DNA of 64,000 bases from an uncultured Bacteroidales bacterium (GTDB lineage Bacteria; Bacteroidota; Bacteroidia; Bacteroidales; P3): positions 1 through 64,000 of the forward strand of contig OMYR01000020.1 in assembly GCA_900315335.1 (NCBI GenBank). The letters are read 5' to 3'. The translations under genes were made by a program, and so were the position numbers. Shown here piece by piece: positions 42,895-53,024 of this stretch. Numbering within the stretch: the first letter of the stretch is position 1; every line of letters starts with the position of its first letter. Under the pieces are notes generated by a model. It had not been told where the DNA came from and did no database searches. It saw only the letters and a program-made list of their open reading frames with translations.

Positions 42895-45450
42895 ATGCAG
42901 CAAGACAACAACACTCAACAGAACCAATACCGACAGATGGCGTCCATAAAAGGAATGTATCAGGATTGGTTTTTGGATTATGCTTCGTATGTGATTTTGG
43001 AACGTGCAATTCCGCATGTCAATGACGGATTAAAACCTGTTCAAAGACGTATATTGCATTCTATGCACGAATTGGACGACGGTCGTTATAATAAAGTAGC
43101 CAACATTGTGGGTAATACGATGAAGTATCACCCTCATGGCGATGCTTCCATTGGTGATGCCATCACTGGTTTGGGTCAAAAAGAACTTATGATTGACACA
43201 CAAGGTAACTGGGGTAATATCTTGACTGGCGATTCGGCTGCCGCACCACGTTATATAGAGGCAAGGTTGAGTAAGTTTGCATTGGAAGTTGCGTTTAATT
43301 ACAGGACGACAACGTTTCACCCTTCTTACGACGGCAGAAGTCAGGAACCGGATACATTACCGATAAAGTTCCCATTGCTGTTGGCACAAGGGGCTATGGG
43401 TATTGCTGTCGGTTTGGCTTGCGAGATACTTCCTCATAATTTCAATGAACTATTGGACGCAAGCATTGCCATATTGAAAAACGAACCTTTCGTACTTTAT
43501 CCCGATTTTCTTACAGGAGGACTAATGGACGTGAGCGAATACAACGACGGAGTAAGAGGTGGTCGTCTTTTAATCCGCGCCCGTATTCAAAGAGAGGACG
43601 CAAAAACTTTGGTCATTACCGAAATACCATATTCCACCACAGCCGATTCTTTGATAGACTCAATAGCAAAGGCGAGTGAAGCAGGTAAATTAAAATTAAA
43701 GAAGATTGAAAACACCACAGCCCAAAACGTGGAAATTCGTTTGCAACTGCCGTCCGATGTTTCGATAGATCAGACCATAGATGCTTTGTATGCTTTTACG
43801 GATTGCCAAAAAAGTATTTCTCCTAACTCTTGTGTGATTGACGGACAGAAACCTGTGTTTATGCCGGTAAGTGATATTTTGAGGCGTAATACCCAAACAA
43901 CCGTCGATTTGTTGAAAAAAGAGTTGGAATTGGATTTACAAGATTTGAAAGAGCGTTGGCAGTGGATTTCTTTGGAAAGAATTTTTATTGAAAACGAGAT
44001 TTACGAAGACATTAAGCCTTGTACTACCGATGAAGCCATAAACTCCACAATCCGCAAGGGTTTAGAGCCTTTTATCAAGACTCTTATAAGAGAGGTTACA
44101 TTAGATGATATTCAAAAACTAAGAAAAATTCCTATTGACAGAATTTCCAAATATAACAGTGATAAAGTTGATAATGATTTAAGGGCTATCAATGCCGATA
44201 TAGACGAAGTTCAAAACAATTTAGAGCATTTAACGGATTACGCCATTCGTTGGTTTAAGCATCTTAAAGACAAATACGGTAAGGGTAGGGAAAGAAAAAC
44301 CGAGATACGCTCATTCCATAGAATAGAAGTTACACAAGCCGCTGCCGCAACCGAGAAACTTTATTGCAATTTCAAAGAAGGTTTTGCGGGTTATAAACTT
44401 AAAGGCGATGATGTCGAATATATCTGCGATTGTTCCACATTGGACGATATTATAGTCATTCGTCAGGACGGTACATACGTAATCAAAAAAGTCAGCGAGA
44501 AAGATTTTGTCGGCAAAAACATTGTTCATATCGCCGTATTCAAACGTAACGACGAAAGAACCATATATAACATAATGTATAACAATGGTCCTTACGGCAG
44601 ATGCTTTGCAAAACGTTGTGCTATCACCGGTGTTATACGTGATAAGCAATATGATTTTACGCAAGGCGTCAAAGGTTCGACTTTACTTTATTTTTCTGCC
44701 AATCCTAACGGAGAAGCCGAAAAAGTTACCGTATTTCTGAAAGCCAAACCGAGAATGAGACGTTTAAGTTTCGTATATGATTTTGCCGAATTGGCGATAA
44801 AGGGTAGGGGAGCGCATGGTAATGTTGTTGATCCTAATCCTGTGAGAAGAGTTAGCAAGAAAACGGGCGGCGTTTCCACTCTTCAAGCCCAGAAAATATG
44901 GTTGGATACTTCTATTATGCAGCTTAACACTGTTGAACACGGCAATCTTCTTGGCGAATTTAAGGGCGGAGACAAGATTCTTATCATAACACAAAAAGGA
45001 ACATACAGAATAACCGACCCGGATTTGAATCTGCATTTCGATGACGACACGTTGATAGTCGAGAAATACAAACCCGAAAAGCCGATAACGATTATATATT
45101 GGGACAACGAAGCATCGGCATATTATATCAAGAGATTTGTTCCCGAGATTATATCAAACGATAGAATTTCTTTCTTGGACGCAAACACTTGTGAGTTGAA
45201 ACATTGTCTGACGGATTGGTTGCCTGTTGTAAGTGTGGATAACGAACAAAAAGAAGTTACCGAACTGACCGATATAATGAAATACAAAGCAAAGGGTAAG
45301 AAGATAAGTAAAGACAAAAAGACAAAGATAAAGATTTTAGACCCATTGCCATACGAAGAACCCGTTGAAGAATCACAGCAAGAGGATAACGATGAGTTTT
45401 TCAATGAAGATATATCGGAAGACGACGGAGTACAAGCGTCGTTGTTTTAG
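42895..45450 (+). CDS. parC: DNA topoisomerase IV subunit A
   Basis: 851 residues. The N-terminal breakage-reunion domain has LKPVQRRILHSMHE, the quinolone-region motif HPHGDASIGDAI and the catalytic Tyr120 in AAPRYIEARLS. It is followed by the tower and coiled-coil, then a C-terminal beta-pinwheel and an acidic tail. The lack of a GyrA-box (QRRGGKG) and the divergent C-terminal domain favour ParC over GyrA. With ParE (not in the window) it unlinks replicated chromosomes. It lies 47 bp after lemA. Confidence 0.9.
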   Translation: MQQDNNTQQNQYRQMASIKGMYQDWFLDYASYVILERAIPHVNDGLKPVQRRILHSMHELDDGRYNKVANIVGNTMKYHPHGDASIGDAITGLGQKELMIDTQGNWGNILTGDSAAAPRYIEARLSKFALEVAFNYRTTTFHPSYDGRSQEPDTLPIKFPLLLAQGAMGIAVGLACEILPHNFNELLDASIAILKNEPFVLYPDFLTGGLMDVSEYNDGVRGGRLLIRARIQREDAKTLVITEIPYSTTADSLIDSIAKASEAGKLKLKKIENTTAQNVEIRLQLPSDVSIDQTIDALYAFTDCQKSISPNSCVIDGQKPVFMPVSDILRRNTQTTVDLLKKELELDLQDLKERWQWISLERIFIENEIYEDIKPCTTDEAINSTIRKGLEPFIKTLIREVTLDDIQKLRKIPIDRISKYNSDKVDNDLRAINADIDEVQNNLEHLTDYAIRWFKHLKDKYGKGRERKTEIRSFHRIEVTQAAAATEKLYCNFKEGFAGYKLKGDDVEYICDCSTLDDIIVIRQDGTYVIKKVSEKDFVGKNIVHIAVFKRNDERTIYNIMYNNGPYGRCFAKRCAITGVIRDKQYDFTQGVKGSTLLYFSANPNGEAEKVTVFLKAKPRMRRLSFVYDFAELAIKGRGAHGNVVDPNPVRRVSKKTGGVSTLQAQKIWLDTSIMQLNTVEHGNLLGEFKGGDKILIITQKGTYRITDPDLNLHFDDDTLIVEKYKPEKPITIIYWDNEASAYYIKRFVPEIISNDRISFLDANTCELKHCLTDWLPVVSVDNEQKEVTELTDIMKYKAKGKKISKDKKTKIKILDPLPYEEPVEESQQEDNDEFFNEDISEDDGVQASLF

Positions 45451-45531
45451 AAAATAAAAGCGATACACAAGACGTTTCGGTTATACAACAATGAAATTTA
45501 TATGTTATTTGTAAAGTAAAAAGGAGTATAT

Positions 45532-46281
45532 ATGAAAAAAGTCAAATGTTTAATTCTTATGGCCTGTGTGATGCTTTCGTGCAATACGTATGCCCAACGA
45601 TTTGCCAATGAGTTTATGTCAAATCAGCGAGATATGAAAAAACGTGATGTTATATACTTCACGCCGGCGTCGTCTTTGATAAGAACTTCGTTGGACAACA
45701 CAAAGGAAATCCAAGATACGATAGTGTTAAAACTTATCAACGAAAAAATTGTCAGCGAGTTGAAATTCTATGGCTTTGATGTAAAACAAACGCCTGCTCC
45801 CGATAGTTTGAAAAACAATGAGCATACTTTGGCTGTTTCGCAAGTGGAGATAGAAGAATATCAATACTACGATTCAATTAATGGCGAGATAAACAAAAAA
45901 CTTGTGTTTTACAAAAAACTTCCTGCCGTCAATGTAAATATATGGCTTACCTATAACGCAAATAGAAGCGATGAATTGATTTTCTATAATGATGCCACAC
46001 GCCTATCTTATATTGACGGATATTTTGAAGATGAGACAAAAGCAAATACATACGTGGATTACGAAATCGTTGAAATCAATCCGAATGATGTTTATGAGAT
46101 TGCGACCGATAATGCACGCTTATGCGGAAAATATTTCTTTAACTTCCTTTTGAACCAATATGTTTTCTATAAATCTAATGGTGAGGATAAAAATTATTAT
46201 GGTGTATCCTATACGAGAAGCCTTATCACGCAAAAACAACCATTTGAGAATTTTGATATTTTACAAATTGAAAACGAATAA
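45532..46281 (+). CDS. Exported protein of unknown function
   Basis: 249 residues. The N-terminus is hydrophobic with LSCNTYAQ, which could be a lipobox (Cys17) or a type I site after TYAQ; the choice is not clear. The mature part has alternating charged and hydrophobic residues (VIYFTPASSLIRTSLDN, FYKKLPAVNVNIWLTYN) and no catalytic motif. I do not recognise the family. Unusually for this genome, a Shine-Dalgarno-like AAGGAG lies five bases upstream of the ATG. A terminator follows at 46314. Confidence 0.78.
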   Translation: MKKVKCLILMACVMLSCNTYAQRFANEFMSNQRDMKKRDVIYFTPASSLIRTSLDNTKEIQDTIVLKLINEKIVSELKFYGFDVKQTPAPDSLKNNEHTLAVSQVEIEEYQYYDSINGEINKKLVFYKKLPAVNVNIWLTYNANRSDELIFYNDATRLSYIDGYFEDETKANTYVDYEIVEINPNDVYEIATDNARLCGKYFFNFLLNQYVFYKSNGEDKNYYGVSYTRSLITQKQPFENFDILQIENE

Positions 46282-46313
46282 ACTGTAAGCAAACATAAAT
46301 CGACAATATTTTT

Positions 46314-46350
46314 AACGCAAGTTTTATATAAATATGCTTGCGTTTTTTAT
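46314..46350 (+). terminator. Terminator after the exported protein gene
   Basis: Stem AACGCAAG/CTTGCGTT (46314-46321 with 46337-46344), 15-base AT-rich loop and a run of T. Confidence 0.8.
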
Positions 46351-46425
46351 TATGTTTTTATTGTGTTTTTGCTTAAAAATTTTGCGATAATTATTGTTGT
46401 TATTTCGTAAATGAAAATCGTAAAA

Positions 46426-46530
46426 ATAGTGTGGGAGACTGATTTACTGATTACTCAAACCAATTGATTAATCATTAACACTGATTTACCGATTGGTGAT
46501 ATTAGAAAAATGATTTGTGAAAAGGTGATA
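46426..46530. repeat. 21-bp degenerate tandem repeat, array R10 (5 units)
   Basis: Units start at 46426, 46447, 46468, 46489 and 46510; the central one is TTAATCATTAACACTGATTT. It lies between the terminator at 46314 and the uvrB promoter, and with them fills the 320-base gap. Confidence 0.78.
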
Positions 46531-46571
46531 ACGAACAATGCGTAATTAAAATCTAATACCAAAAATAGTCG

Positions 46572-46579
46572 TATCTTTG
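46572..46579 (+). promoter_or_regulatory. Probable -7 element of uvrB (TATCTTTG)
   Basis: An exact TAnnTTTG match 23 bases upstream of the uvrB start. No LexA-type palindrome was noticed. Confidence 0.55.
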
Positions 46580-46602
46580 CAGATAGAGACACAAAACAAG
46601 CA

Positions 46603-48600
46603 ATGGAATTTAAGTTACACAGTGATTTTGCTCCAACGGGAGACCAACCCAAGGCAATAGACCAACTGACGCAAGGCATTAAAGACGGCGACAAAGCACA
46701 GGTTTTGCTTGGTATAACAGGTAGTGGTAAGACTTTTACGATAGCCAATGTTATCGCCAATGTGGGCAAACCTACCATAATAATGAGTCATAACAAGACT
46801 TTGGCGGCTCAACTGTATGGAGAATTTAAGAGATTTTTCCCTGAAAACGCGGTGGAGTATTATGTTTCATATTATGATTACTATCAACCCGAAGCATATA
46901 TCCCTCAAACAAATACTTATATTGAAAAAGATTTGTCAATCAACGATGATTTGGATAAACTGCGTTTGTCTGCCACAAGTGCATTGCTTTCAGGTAGAAA
47001 AGATGTAATTGTTGTGGCAAGTGTATCGTGCATATACGGTATAGGTAATCCGACGGATTTTGAAGCGGGGACAATTCATTTGAAGGTTAATCAAAGGGTG
47101 GATATGAATGCTTTTTTATTGACTTTGGTGGATTCGTTGTATTCGAGAAACGAGATAGAATTTTCTCGTGGAAAGTTTAGGATAAAAGGAGATACGGTGG
47201 ATATTTTTCCTGCATACGCCGATTACGCTTATAGGGTCGTTTTCTTCGATGATGAGATTGAAGAACTTTTGAAGTTTGATCCTTTGACGAATAAAACAAT
47301 CGAGCGTTTGAATGATATAATCATTTATCCGGCTGCTAACTTTTTAACCAACAGAGAAACATTGGCAACAGCGTTAAGGGAAATCCAGCAGGATATGTTC
47401 GTTTGTTGTGAAGAGTTTAGAGCAAACGGACAATTGTTGAAAGCAAAGCGTTTGGAGGAAAGGGTCAATAACGATATGGAGATGTTGCAGGAGTTGGGCT
47501 ATTGTAGTGGTATAGAAAATTATTCACGTTATTTTGATAGGAGAAAGCCAGGCGAAAGACCGTTCTGTTTATTGGATTATTTTCCGAAAGATTTTCTGAT
47601 GGTTATAGATGAGAGCCATGTAACCGTTCCGCAACTGCACGCTATGTATGGTGGTGATAGGTCAAGAAAACAAAACCTTGTTCAATACGGATTTCGTTTG
47701 CCTGCCGCTTTTGATAACAGGCCGCTGAGGTTTGAAGAGTTTAAGGACTTGCAACCTCAAACGATATATATGTCTGCCACTCCGTCAAACTACGAGATAG
47801 ATGAGGCGGCGGGTGTTATTGTAGAACAGGTGATAAGACCTACCGGCTTGTTAGACCCACCGATAGAGGTTCATCCGGCAAGTAATCAGGTCGATGATTT
47901 GTTGGAAGAAATATCTAAGGTTGTAGATAAGGGCGAAAGGGTTTTGGTTACCACTCTTACAAAACGTATGGCTGAGGAATTGACACAATATTTGTCGCGG
48001 TTGGATATAAGAACGAAGTATATACATTCGGATATAGATACTTTTGAAAGGGTAGAGATTATGAATGATTTACGTGCGGGTTGTTTTGATGTATTGGTTG
48101 GTGTCAATTTGTTAAGAGAGGGTTTGGATTTGCCGGAAGTGGCGTTGGTGGCAATACTTGATGCCGACAAGGAAGGTTTTTTGCGTAACGACAAATCATT
48201 GATACAGACCATAGGACGTGCTGCCCGTAATGTGAATAGCAAAGCCATATTGTATGGAGATAAGATAACGGATTCCATGCGTAGAACGATAGAAATGAAT
48301 CTTCATAACAGAGAAAAACAGATAGCATACAACAAAGAACATCATATAACCCCTACGCAGGTTAAAAGAGATATAGACAACATATTGCCTCAAAGCGAAA
48401 AGAAAGAAGTAGAAAAAACGGTAAAGGCAGGTCAGAACAAGGCGAAGAAAGAAGCCGAGAAAATAGTTTCACAAGAAAAGAACAAAGAGATACTAATTCA
48501 TCAATTGGAAAAGAAGATGAACGATGCCGTCAAGACTTTGGATTTCTTGCAAGCCGCAGTTTATAGAGACGAAATCAAACGTCTGAAAGCCGAAAAGTGA
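46603..48600 (+). CDS. uvrB: Excinuclease ABC subunit B
   Basis: 665 residues, full length. Walker A GITGSGKT (37-44), the beta-hairpin region YYDYYQPEAYIP, the DESH box (about 336-339), helicase motifs TIYMSATPSNYE, GVNLLREGLDLPEV and QTIGRAARN, and a C-terminal UVR domain (QLEKKMNDAVKTLDFLQAA). It binds damaged DNA delivered by UvrA and recruits UvrC in nucleotide excision repair. A linker of about 40 charged residues precedes the UVR domain. It is followed by a perfect hairpin at 48728. Confidence 0.97.
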   Translation: MEFKLHSDFAPTGDQPKAIDQLTQGIKDGDKAQVLLGITGSGKTFTIANVIANVGKPTIIMSHNKTLAAQLYGEFKRFFPENAVEYYVSYYDYYQPEAYIPQTNTYIEKDLSINDDLDKLRLSATSALLSGRKDVIVVASVSCIYGIGNPTDFEAGTIHLKVNQRVDMNAFLLTLVDSLYSRNEIEFSRGKFRIKGDTVDIFPAYADYAYRVVFFDDEIEELLKFDPLTNKTIERLNDIIIYPAANFLTNRETLATALREIQQDMFVCCEEFRANGQLLKAKRLEERVNNDMEMLQELGYCSGIENYSRYFDRRKPGERPFCLLDYFPKDFLMVIDESHVTVPQLHAMYGGDRSRKQNLVQYGFRLPAAFDNRPLRFEEFKDLQPQTIYMSATPSNYEIDEAAGVIVEQVIRPTGLLDPPIEVHPASNQVDDLLEEISKVVDKGERVLVTTLTKRMAEELTQYLSRLDIRTKYIHSDIDTFERVEIMNDLRAGCFDVLVGVNLLREGLDLPEVALVAILDADKEGFLRNDKSLIQTIGRAARNVNSKAILYGDKITDSMRRTIEMNLHNREKQIAYNKEHHITPTQVKRDIDNILPQSEKKEVEKTVKAGQNKAKKEAEKIVSQEKNKEILIHQLEKKMNDAVKTLDFLQAAVYRDEIKRLKAEK

Positions 48601-48727
48601 TAAGGACAAAATATAAACACAAAAGCAAAAAATCTTTTCGCAAACTATTACAGCGATTATAAACAAGAGTAAAACAGTATTAAAGACTATTTTTGCGGTT
48701 TTAATGATTGATAAAATGTTTTAAGCA

Positions 48728-48764
48728 AACTGCACACCCTTTTGATGAGGGTGTGCAGTTGTTT
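48728..48764. terminator. Hairpin between convergent genes, probable terminator
   Basis: Perfect 13-bp stem (48728-48740 with 48748-48760) with a 7-base loop. The downstream T content is modest on either strand, but its position between the convergent uvrB and lipoprotein genes supports termination. Confidence 0.75.
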
Positions 48765-48785
48765 ATGTGTAATCGTTATTTTGAA

Positions 48786-49655
48786 TTATTTAACCATAAT
48801 AACCAAGCAGCGGCTGAGTTTCCAGAAATCATCAACGGAAGTTATCATTAATGAAGACGGTTTGGATTGAGAGCCTTGCAAAACATATGAGTTAGCAGGG
48901 TGATTTGTTAATATCTGAACTTTTTGCCCGGTCAAAGGAATTTCGTTAAGGTTACGGGTATCCACTTTTTTCATTGCGGAAATATCGCCGTTATTTGCCA
49001 TTGTAATCGTTTTTCCAATGCCGATGAAACCGCCTTTGGTGTCAATTAAACCTGCTTGTTTCAATTCCTTTTTCGTTCCAACGAAGAAATAACCGGTATA
49101 TCTCTCGTCTTCAAGTTTGCTTAATTCGGCTTTATTCTTTTTGCTGTCTTGTTGAAGTTTTGCTACCTGTTCGTTCAAATTATTCAACTGAATGTTTTTG
49201 TCTTTAAGGTCGTTGGTTAAAGTTGCAATCTGATTTTCGCTTTCACTAATCTTGTTGTTTAACTCATTAACCTTTGCCTGCAATTCTTCGGCTTTCTTGG
49301 AGTCGTTTTTCTGTTTGGACAATTGAGCCTGAATACTTGCTATGCGGCTTTTGTCTTTTGCAAGCAAATCGGTAATGGCATTTATTTGAATTTTTATATG
49401 CTCTGCCACATTGTCTGATATTTCTCCGTCCTTTGTTGCAATACTCCTTAAAGCGGCATATTGTGAAGTAATCTTCATTAGATTATCGTCAATATCTTTC
49501 ATTTGTGCTTCAAGCGTCTCTTTTTGATCCGTTGCAGCGGATAATAATGTGTTGAACGAATCTTTTAGATGTTGTTCTCTAAGTCGTTGCTCTTCTTTAT
49601 TGGAACACGAAACAAACAAAGCTACGAGTGCTAAGGCTAAAATTACTCTTTTCAT
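48786..49655 (-). CDS. Coiled-coil lipoprotein
   Basis: 289 residues. The lipoprotein signal peptide ends in LFVSC (Cys17). Residues about 25-185 are heptad-rich coiled coil (ELQAKVNELNNKISESENQIATL), and the C-terminal 100 residues are a small globular domain (GYFFVGTKKELKQAGLIDTKGGFIGIGK, then PANSYVLQG). It probably stays in the periplasm attached to a membrane. The family is seen in Bacteroidota, but I know no function. It lies 34 bp downstream of the YfhO-family gene on the same strand and is probably co-transcribed. Confidence 0.82.
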   Translation of the reverse strand: MKRVILALALVALFVSCSNKEEQRLREQHLKDSFNTLLSAATDQKETLEAQMKDIDDNLMKITSQYAALRSIATKDGEISDNVAEHIKIQINAITDLLAKDKSRIASIQAQLSKQKNDSKKAEELQAKVNELNNKISESENQIATLTNDLKDKNIQLNNLNEQVAKLQQDSKKNKAELSKLEDERYTGYFFVGTKKELKQAGLIDTKGGFIGIGKTITMANNGDISAMKKVDTRNLNEIPLTGQKVQILTNHPANSYVLQGSQSKPSSLMITSVDDFWKLSRCLVIMVK

Positions 49656-49689
49656 AATTGTTGTCTTTATTTAATTATTACTTTTTATT

Positions 49690-52323
49690 CTATTTATCGG
49701 ATATTGTTTTCTTGTCGTTGGTGTTGTCGGTTGAGGTTTTGTTTTTATCGTTTTTATTATTTTTTCTTTTTCTATAATAAACGAATATCGCACCGGCGAA
49801 GCAAAGAATGATAACAACAGAACCGATGTAGGCAATAATATTACCGGTTTTCAAAGTGTTGCTATAACATTTGAATTCTATGGTATGGCTGCCCGCAGGA
49901 ACTTTCAAACCTCTTAGAACATAATCCGCACAGAAATAATCAACCTCTTTGCCGTCAATGAATGCGTGCCAAGAATCCTTGTAAAAGATTTCAGAAAAGA
50001 CAGCGATTTGTTCTGTTTTGGAATTGGTTTTATAAGTCAAATGACCAACGTCATTGCCTTTTATCAATTGTATTGTGGCAGTGGTATCTATATTGGTCGT
50101 TACACCGTTAGCAAGATTTTTATATTGCTTGTTTATTATCGCAGTTTGTTTAGGGTCGAAATTATCCAAAGCAAGTATTTCCTCATCGGCGTTATTTACA
50201 AACTTTGTCTGATTGACAAACCACGCTGCACCGCAAGCCTCAGTGTTTTCAAGTACTGCATCATCGGAAAGAATAATATAACGAGTATCCAACATATTCA
50301 ATACTCCGAAATTAGGCATTGGGAAATTCGGACTGTCTTTGTATTGGAAGAACAATTGTCTCATTTGATTTGTTCTAAGCAAGGCCGTATCTTCAATATC
50401 TTTTTGTTTATACGATGAATTGGTTAGATAAAAATCAATTAAATCTTGATATCTCTGCAATTTGACAGCCGAATAACCGCCGATAGAAGGCATAAAATAA
50501 GAAGTGGAAGCATCATTGAAAACATTGGTGGCAAGATTATACACCCTGTAATGAGGAATGTTTTGTTTTTCGGTAGTCTCCATTATGTTGTTCATTGCAT
50601 TGGTCGCAACTATTTCAGTTTCGTATTTGGAGCGGAATGAATCCTTATTGATAAATCGTTTTGCTACTCCCCATAAATCAATAACGGACAACAGACCTAT
50701 TGCAATAATAACAACAACTTGATTTTTCAGTTTGCCGATATGATAAAGCAATAATGTTACAAATGAAAACGCAATAAACAAGAATGAACGCATAGCATCG
50801 GCTTTGAACATCGCAATTCTGTCGTCTTGCAAGGCTGCAATGAAATCATTACCTAAGTTTTTGGCGAATATATCGTCTTTTGGCGAAGTGAAATCCGAAA
50901 ACATAGTTGGTACAATCCAAGCCAATAAACATATACCGCCGACAACGATTGCACTAACATAAAGACTTATTTTACGTTTCTTTTCATTTTCGCATTCCAA
51001 GAAATATTTCAATCCCATAACGCCTGCGATACACAATGTTACGTTTGCAATAATCAACGCCATTGAAGGAGTACGGAACTTATTGTAAAGCGGCAGATGA
51101 TTGAACAACCAAGCGTTGAAACTCATAAAATTGCTACCCCATGATAAAATAATAGAGATAATAGTTGCTGCAAGAAGCCACCAACGCCATTTGTTATCCA
51201 ATACAAAGAAGCCCATAAAAGCCAAGAACATCACTATCGCACCGAAATAAACTTCTCCTGCCGTGAATGGTTGTGTGCCGTAGTATGTTGAATTTAAGTA
51301 AGAGTTTGCTAATTGCTGAACTTTCTGCGGGTCTTTCTCTATCGGCTGAGTGGATTGTAATGCCTGCATACGATTTTGCAGTTGTTTGGAATCTTGTGAG
51401 TGCAAACGAGTATCTGCAGCGCCGCCACCCATATAATCAGGTATCAAAAGCGTCATTGTCTCCCCTTTACCGTATGACCAATTGAATGCGTAGTTTATAT
51501 CCAAGCCGTCTTTATTTACATCTTGTTTTGCTCCCTGCGGGTGAATGGTCAGTTCGCTACCACCTCTCATCGTGTGTTTGACATAATTGTTGTTGACAAG
51601 AAAATGTCCGCACAAAGGCATTACGGCCAATATTGCACCGATAGCCAACACGCCTATACTTTTACCGAATATCGCAAATTCCTTGTCTTTAACTGAGAAA
51701 ATGAATTGAGACACTGCTAAAATAATTGCAGTAATCAGTGTGTAATATGTAATCTGTATGTGATTGAACGTTAATTGCAGTCCGAGAGAAATGGTAAATA
51801 CCAAAAAACCTGCTAAATATTTCTTTTTGAAAGTAAGTATCATACCTGCCAAAATAGGAGCAATCATTGCCATTGCCCAAGCCTTTGTGATATGACCGAC
51901 ATTTATTATAATGATATTATAAGACCCAAGAGCGTACATCAATCCTGCAAACAGACTTAGCCACGGATTTACTCCCATACATATCATAAACACATAAAAA
52001 CCTAACGCCAAAAGAAAGAATACTCCCAAAGAATGTGTCTTGTCGCCAAGGTTGAGAACGTTTGTCAGACTATCGAAAATGTTTCCGTTTCTGTCGTACT
52101 CTATTTGGTATGACGGCATACCCGAAAACAGATTTGGCGACCATTCGCCTTTATGTCCCGTTATTTTTTCATTGTCTTGGATTGCTTTTGCCATACCGGG
52201 AAATTGCACCATATCACTTTGCGGTAATACTTTGCCTCCCAAAATAGGTGAGAAATAAACCAAACTTGTTATTATCAATATAACTAAGGCTGATACGTGA
52301 GGTAAATACTTTTTGTAGTTCAT
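49690..52323 (-). CDS. YfhO-family polytopic membrane protein
   Basis: 877 residues with about a dozen membrane segments. The N-terminal part has QSDMVQFPGMAKAI and LFSGMPSYQIEY, and the mid-part GLMYALGSYNIIIINVGHITKA; the large C-terminal soluble loop is rich in Asn/Tyr, followed by a last membrane segment and a Lys-rich tail. This matches the YfhO family, thought to be GT-C type glycosyltransferases acting on the outer side of the inner membrane. The substrate is unknown. Its promoter is at 52425-52455. Confidence 0.85.
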   Translation of the reverse strand: MNYKKYLPHVSALVILIITSLVYFSPILGGKVLPQSDMVQFPGMAKAIQDNEKITGHKGEWSPNLFSGMPSYQIEYDRNGNIFDSLTNVLNLGDKTHSLGVFFLLALGFYVFMICMGVNPWLSLFAGLMYALGSYNIIIINVGHITKAWAMAMIAPILAGMILTFKKKYLAGFLVFTISLGLQLTFNHIQITYYTLITAIILAVSQFIFSVKDKEFAIFGKSIGVLAIGAILAVMPLCGHFLVNNNYVKHTMRGGSELTIHPQGAKQDVNKDGLDINYAFNWSYGKGETMTLLIPDYMGGGAADTRLHSQDSKQLQNRMQALQSTQPIEKDPQKVQQLANSYLNSTYYGTQPFTAGEVYFGAIVMFLAFMGFFVLDNKWRWWLLAATIISIILSWGSNFMSFNAWLFNHLPLYNKFRTPSMALIIANVTLCIAGVMGLKYFLECENEKKRKISLYVSAIVVGGICLLAWIVPTMFSDFTSPKDDIFAKNLGNDFIAALQDDRIAMFKADAMRSFLFIAFSFVTLLLYHIGKLKNQVVVIIAIGLLSVIDLWGVAKRFINKDSFRSKYETEIVATNAMNNIMETTEKQNIPHYRVYNLATNVFNDASTSYFMPSIGGYSAVKLQRYQDLIDFYLTNSSYKQKDIEDTALLRTNQMRQLFFQYKDSPNFPMPNFGVLNMLDTRYIILSDDAVLENTEACGAAWFVNQTKFVNNADEEILALDNFDPKQTAIINKQYKNLANGVTTNIDTTATIQLIKGNDVGHLTYKTNSKTEQIAVFSEIFYKDSWHAFIDGKEVDYFCADYVLRGLKVPAGSHTIEFKCYSNTLKTGNIIAYIGSVVIILCFAGAIFVYYRKRKNNKNDKNKTSTDNTNDKKTISDK

Positions 52324-52424
52324 TTTATTGTTTATAATCTTATTTCTATGTTTTCTTTATTATGCTTGCAAAAATCAATCTTATTACGAATTTCTTCTTG
52401 CCACATATCCGTAAAAAGTGATTG

Positions 52425-52455
52425 CAAAATTACAAATAAACATCAAAATAACAAA
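52425..52455 (-). promoter_or_regulatory. Promoter of the YfhO gene (TTTG, 19 bp, TAATTTTG)
   Basis: On the minus strand TTTG (52452-52455) and TAATTTTG (52425-52432) are 19 bases apart, an exact match to the Bacteroidota consensus. Confidence 0.8.
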
Positions 52456-52474
52456 GAATAACTTCTCTTTTTTG

Positions 52475-52936
52475 TTAAAACTCAAAGCCAAACGGCAATA
52501 AATCGTTAAGATTGTCTATTTTTAGTACCCTTTTGTCTTTGTCAAGAAGTAGGAGTTTTATAGGTTTTTCTTGTCTTTTTTGGCTCTCTGCCATAACCTG
52601 TCTGCAAGCACCACAAGGGTATGCCGTTGCAGGATTATTTTTTTCGTCAAAAGCAGCAATCGCCATACATTCAATACTATTGTCTTTCATACCTGCCGAA
52701 AATAATGCCGTCCTTTCGGCACATAATCCGCTCGGATAAGCAATGTTTTCTTGGTTTGCACCCAAAACAATTTCTCCGTTATCCAATCTTACAGCACAAC
52801 CTACTTTGAAATTAGAATAAGGCGAATAAGATTTTTCGGTTGCTTTTACGGCGTTATCGATAAGTTCTTTTTCTTTTTCGGACAGTTCATCTAAATCGAA
52901 GATTTCGTAATTGATGTTTAATGAGTCTTGTCGCAT
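52475..52936 (-). CDS. cdd: Cytidine deaminase
   Basis: 153 residues, the homotetrameric type. Zinc ligands and catalytic Glu are visible as Cys72-Ala-Glu74 in GLCAERTALFSAG and Cys108/Cys111 in YPCGACRQVMAE. It deaminates cytidine and deoxycytidine in pyrimidine salvage. It is transcribed divergently from dus, with a -7 element at 52968-52975. Confidence 0.95.
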   Translation of the reverse strand: MRQDSLNINYEIFDLDELSEKEKELIDNAVKATEKSYSPYSNFKVGCAVRLDNGEIVLGANQENIAYPSGLCAERTALFSAGMKDNSIECMAIAAFDEKNNPATAYPCGACRQVMAESQKRQEKPIKLLLLDKDKRVLKIDNLNDLLPFGFEF

Positions 52937-52967
52937 TTTGTTTTTTGTAATTATTATTAATGTTTTG

Positions 52968-52975
52968 CAAAGATA
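52968..52975 (-). promoter_or_regulatory. Probable -7 element of cdd (TATCTTTG)
   Basis: CAAAGATA on the plus strand, 31 bases upstream of the cdd start; an exact TAnnTTTG match. Confidence 0.55.
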
Positions 52976-52996
52976 GAGAAATACTTCAAAATGTTA

Positions 52997-53004
52997 TAAT
53001 TTTG
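52997..53004 (+). promoter_or_regulatory. Probable -7 element of dus (TAATTTTG)
   Basis: It lies 20 bases upstream of the dus start; divergent from the cdd element 22 bases away, so the two promoters overlap back to back. Confidence 0.55.
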
Positions 53005-53024
53005 CAGCACAAAAAAACAAAAAT

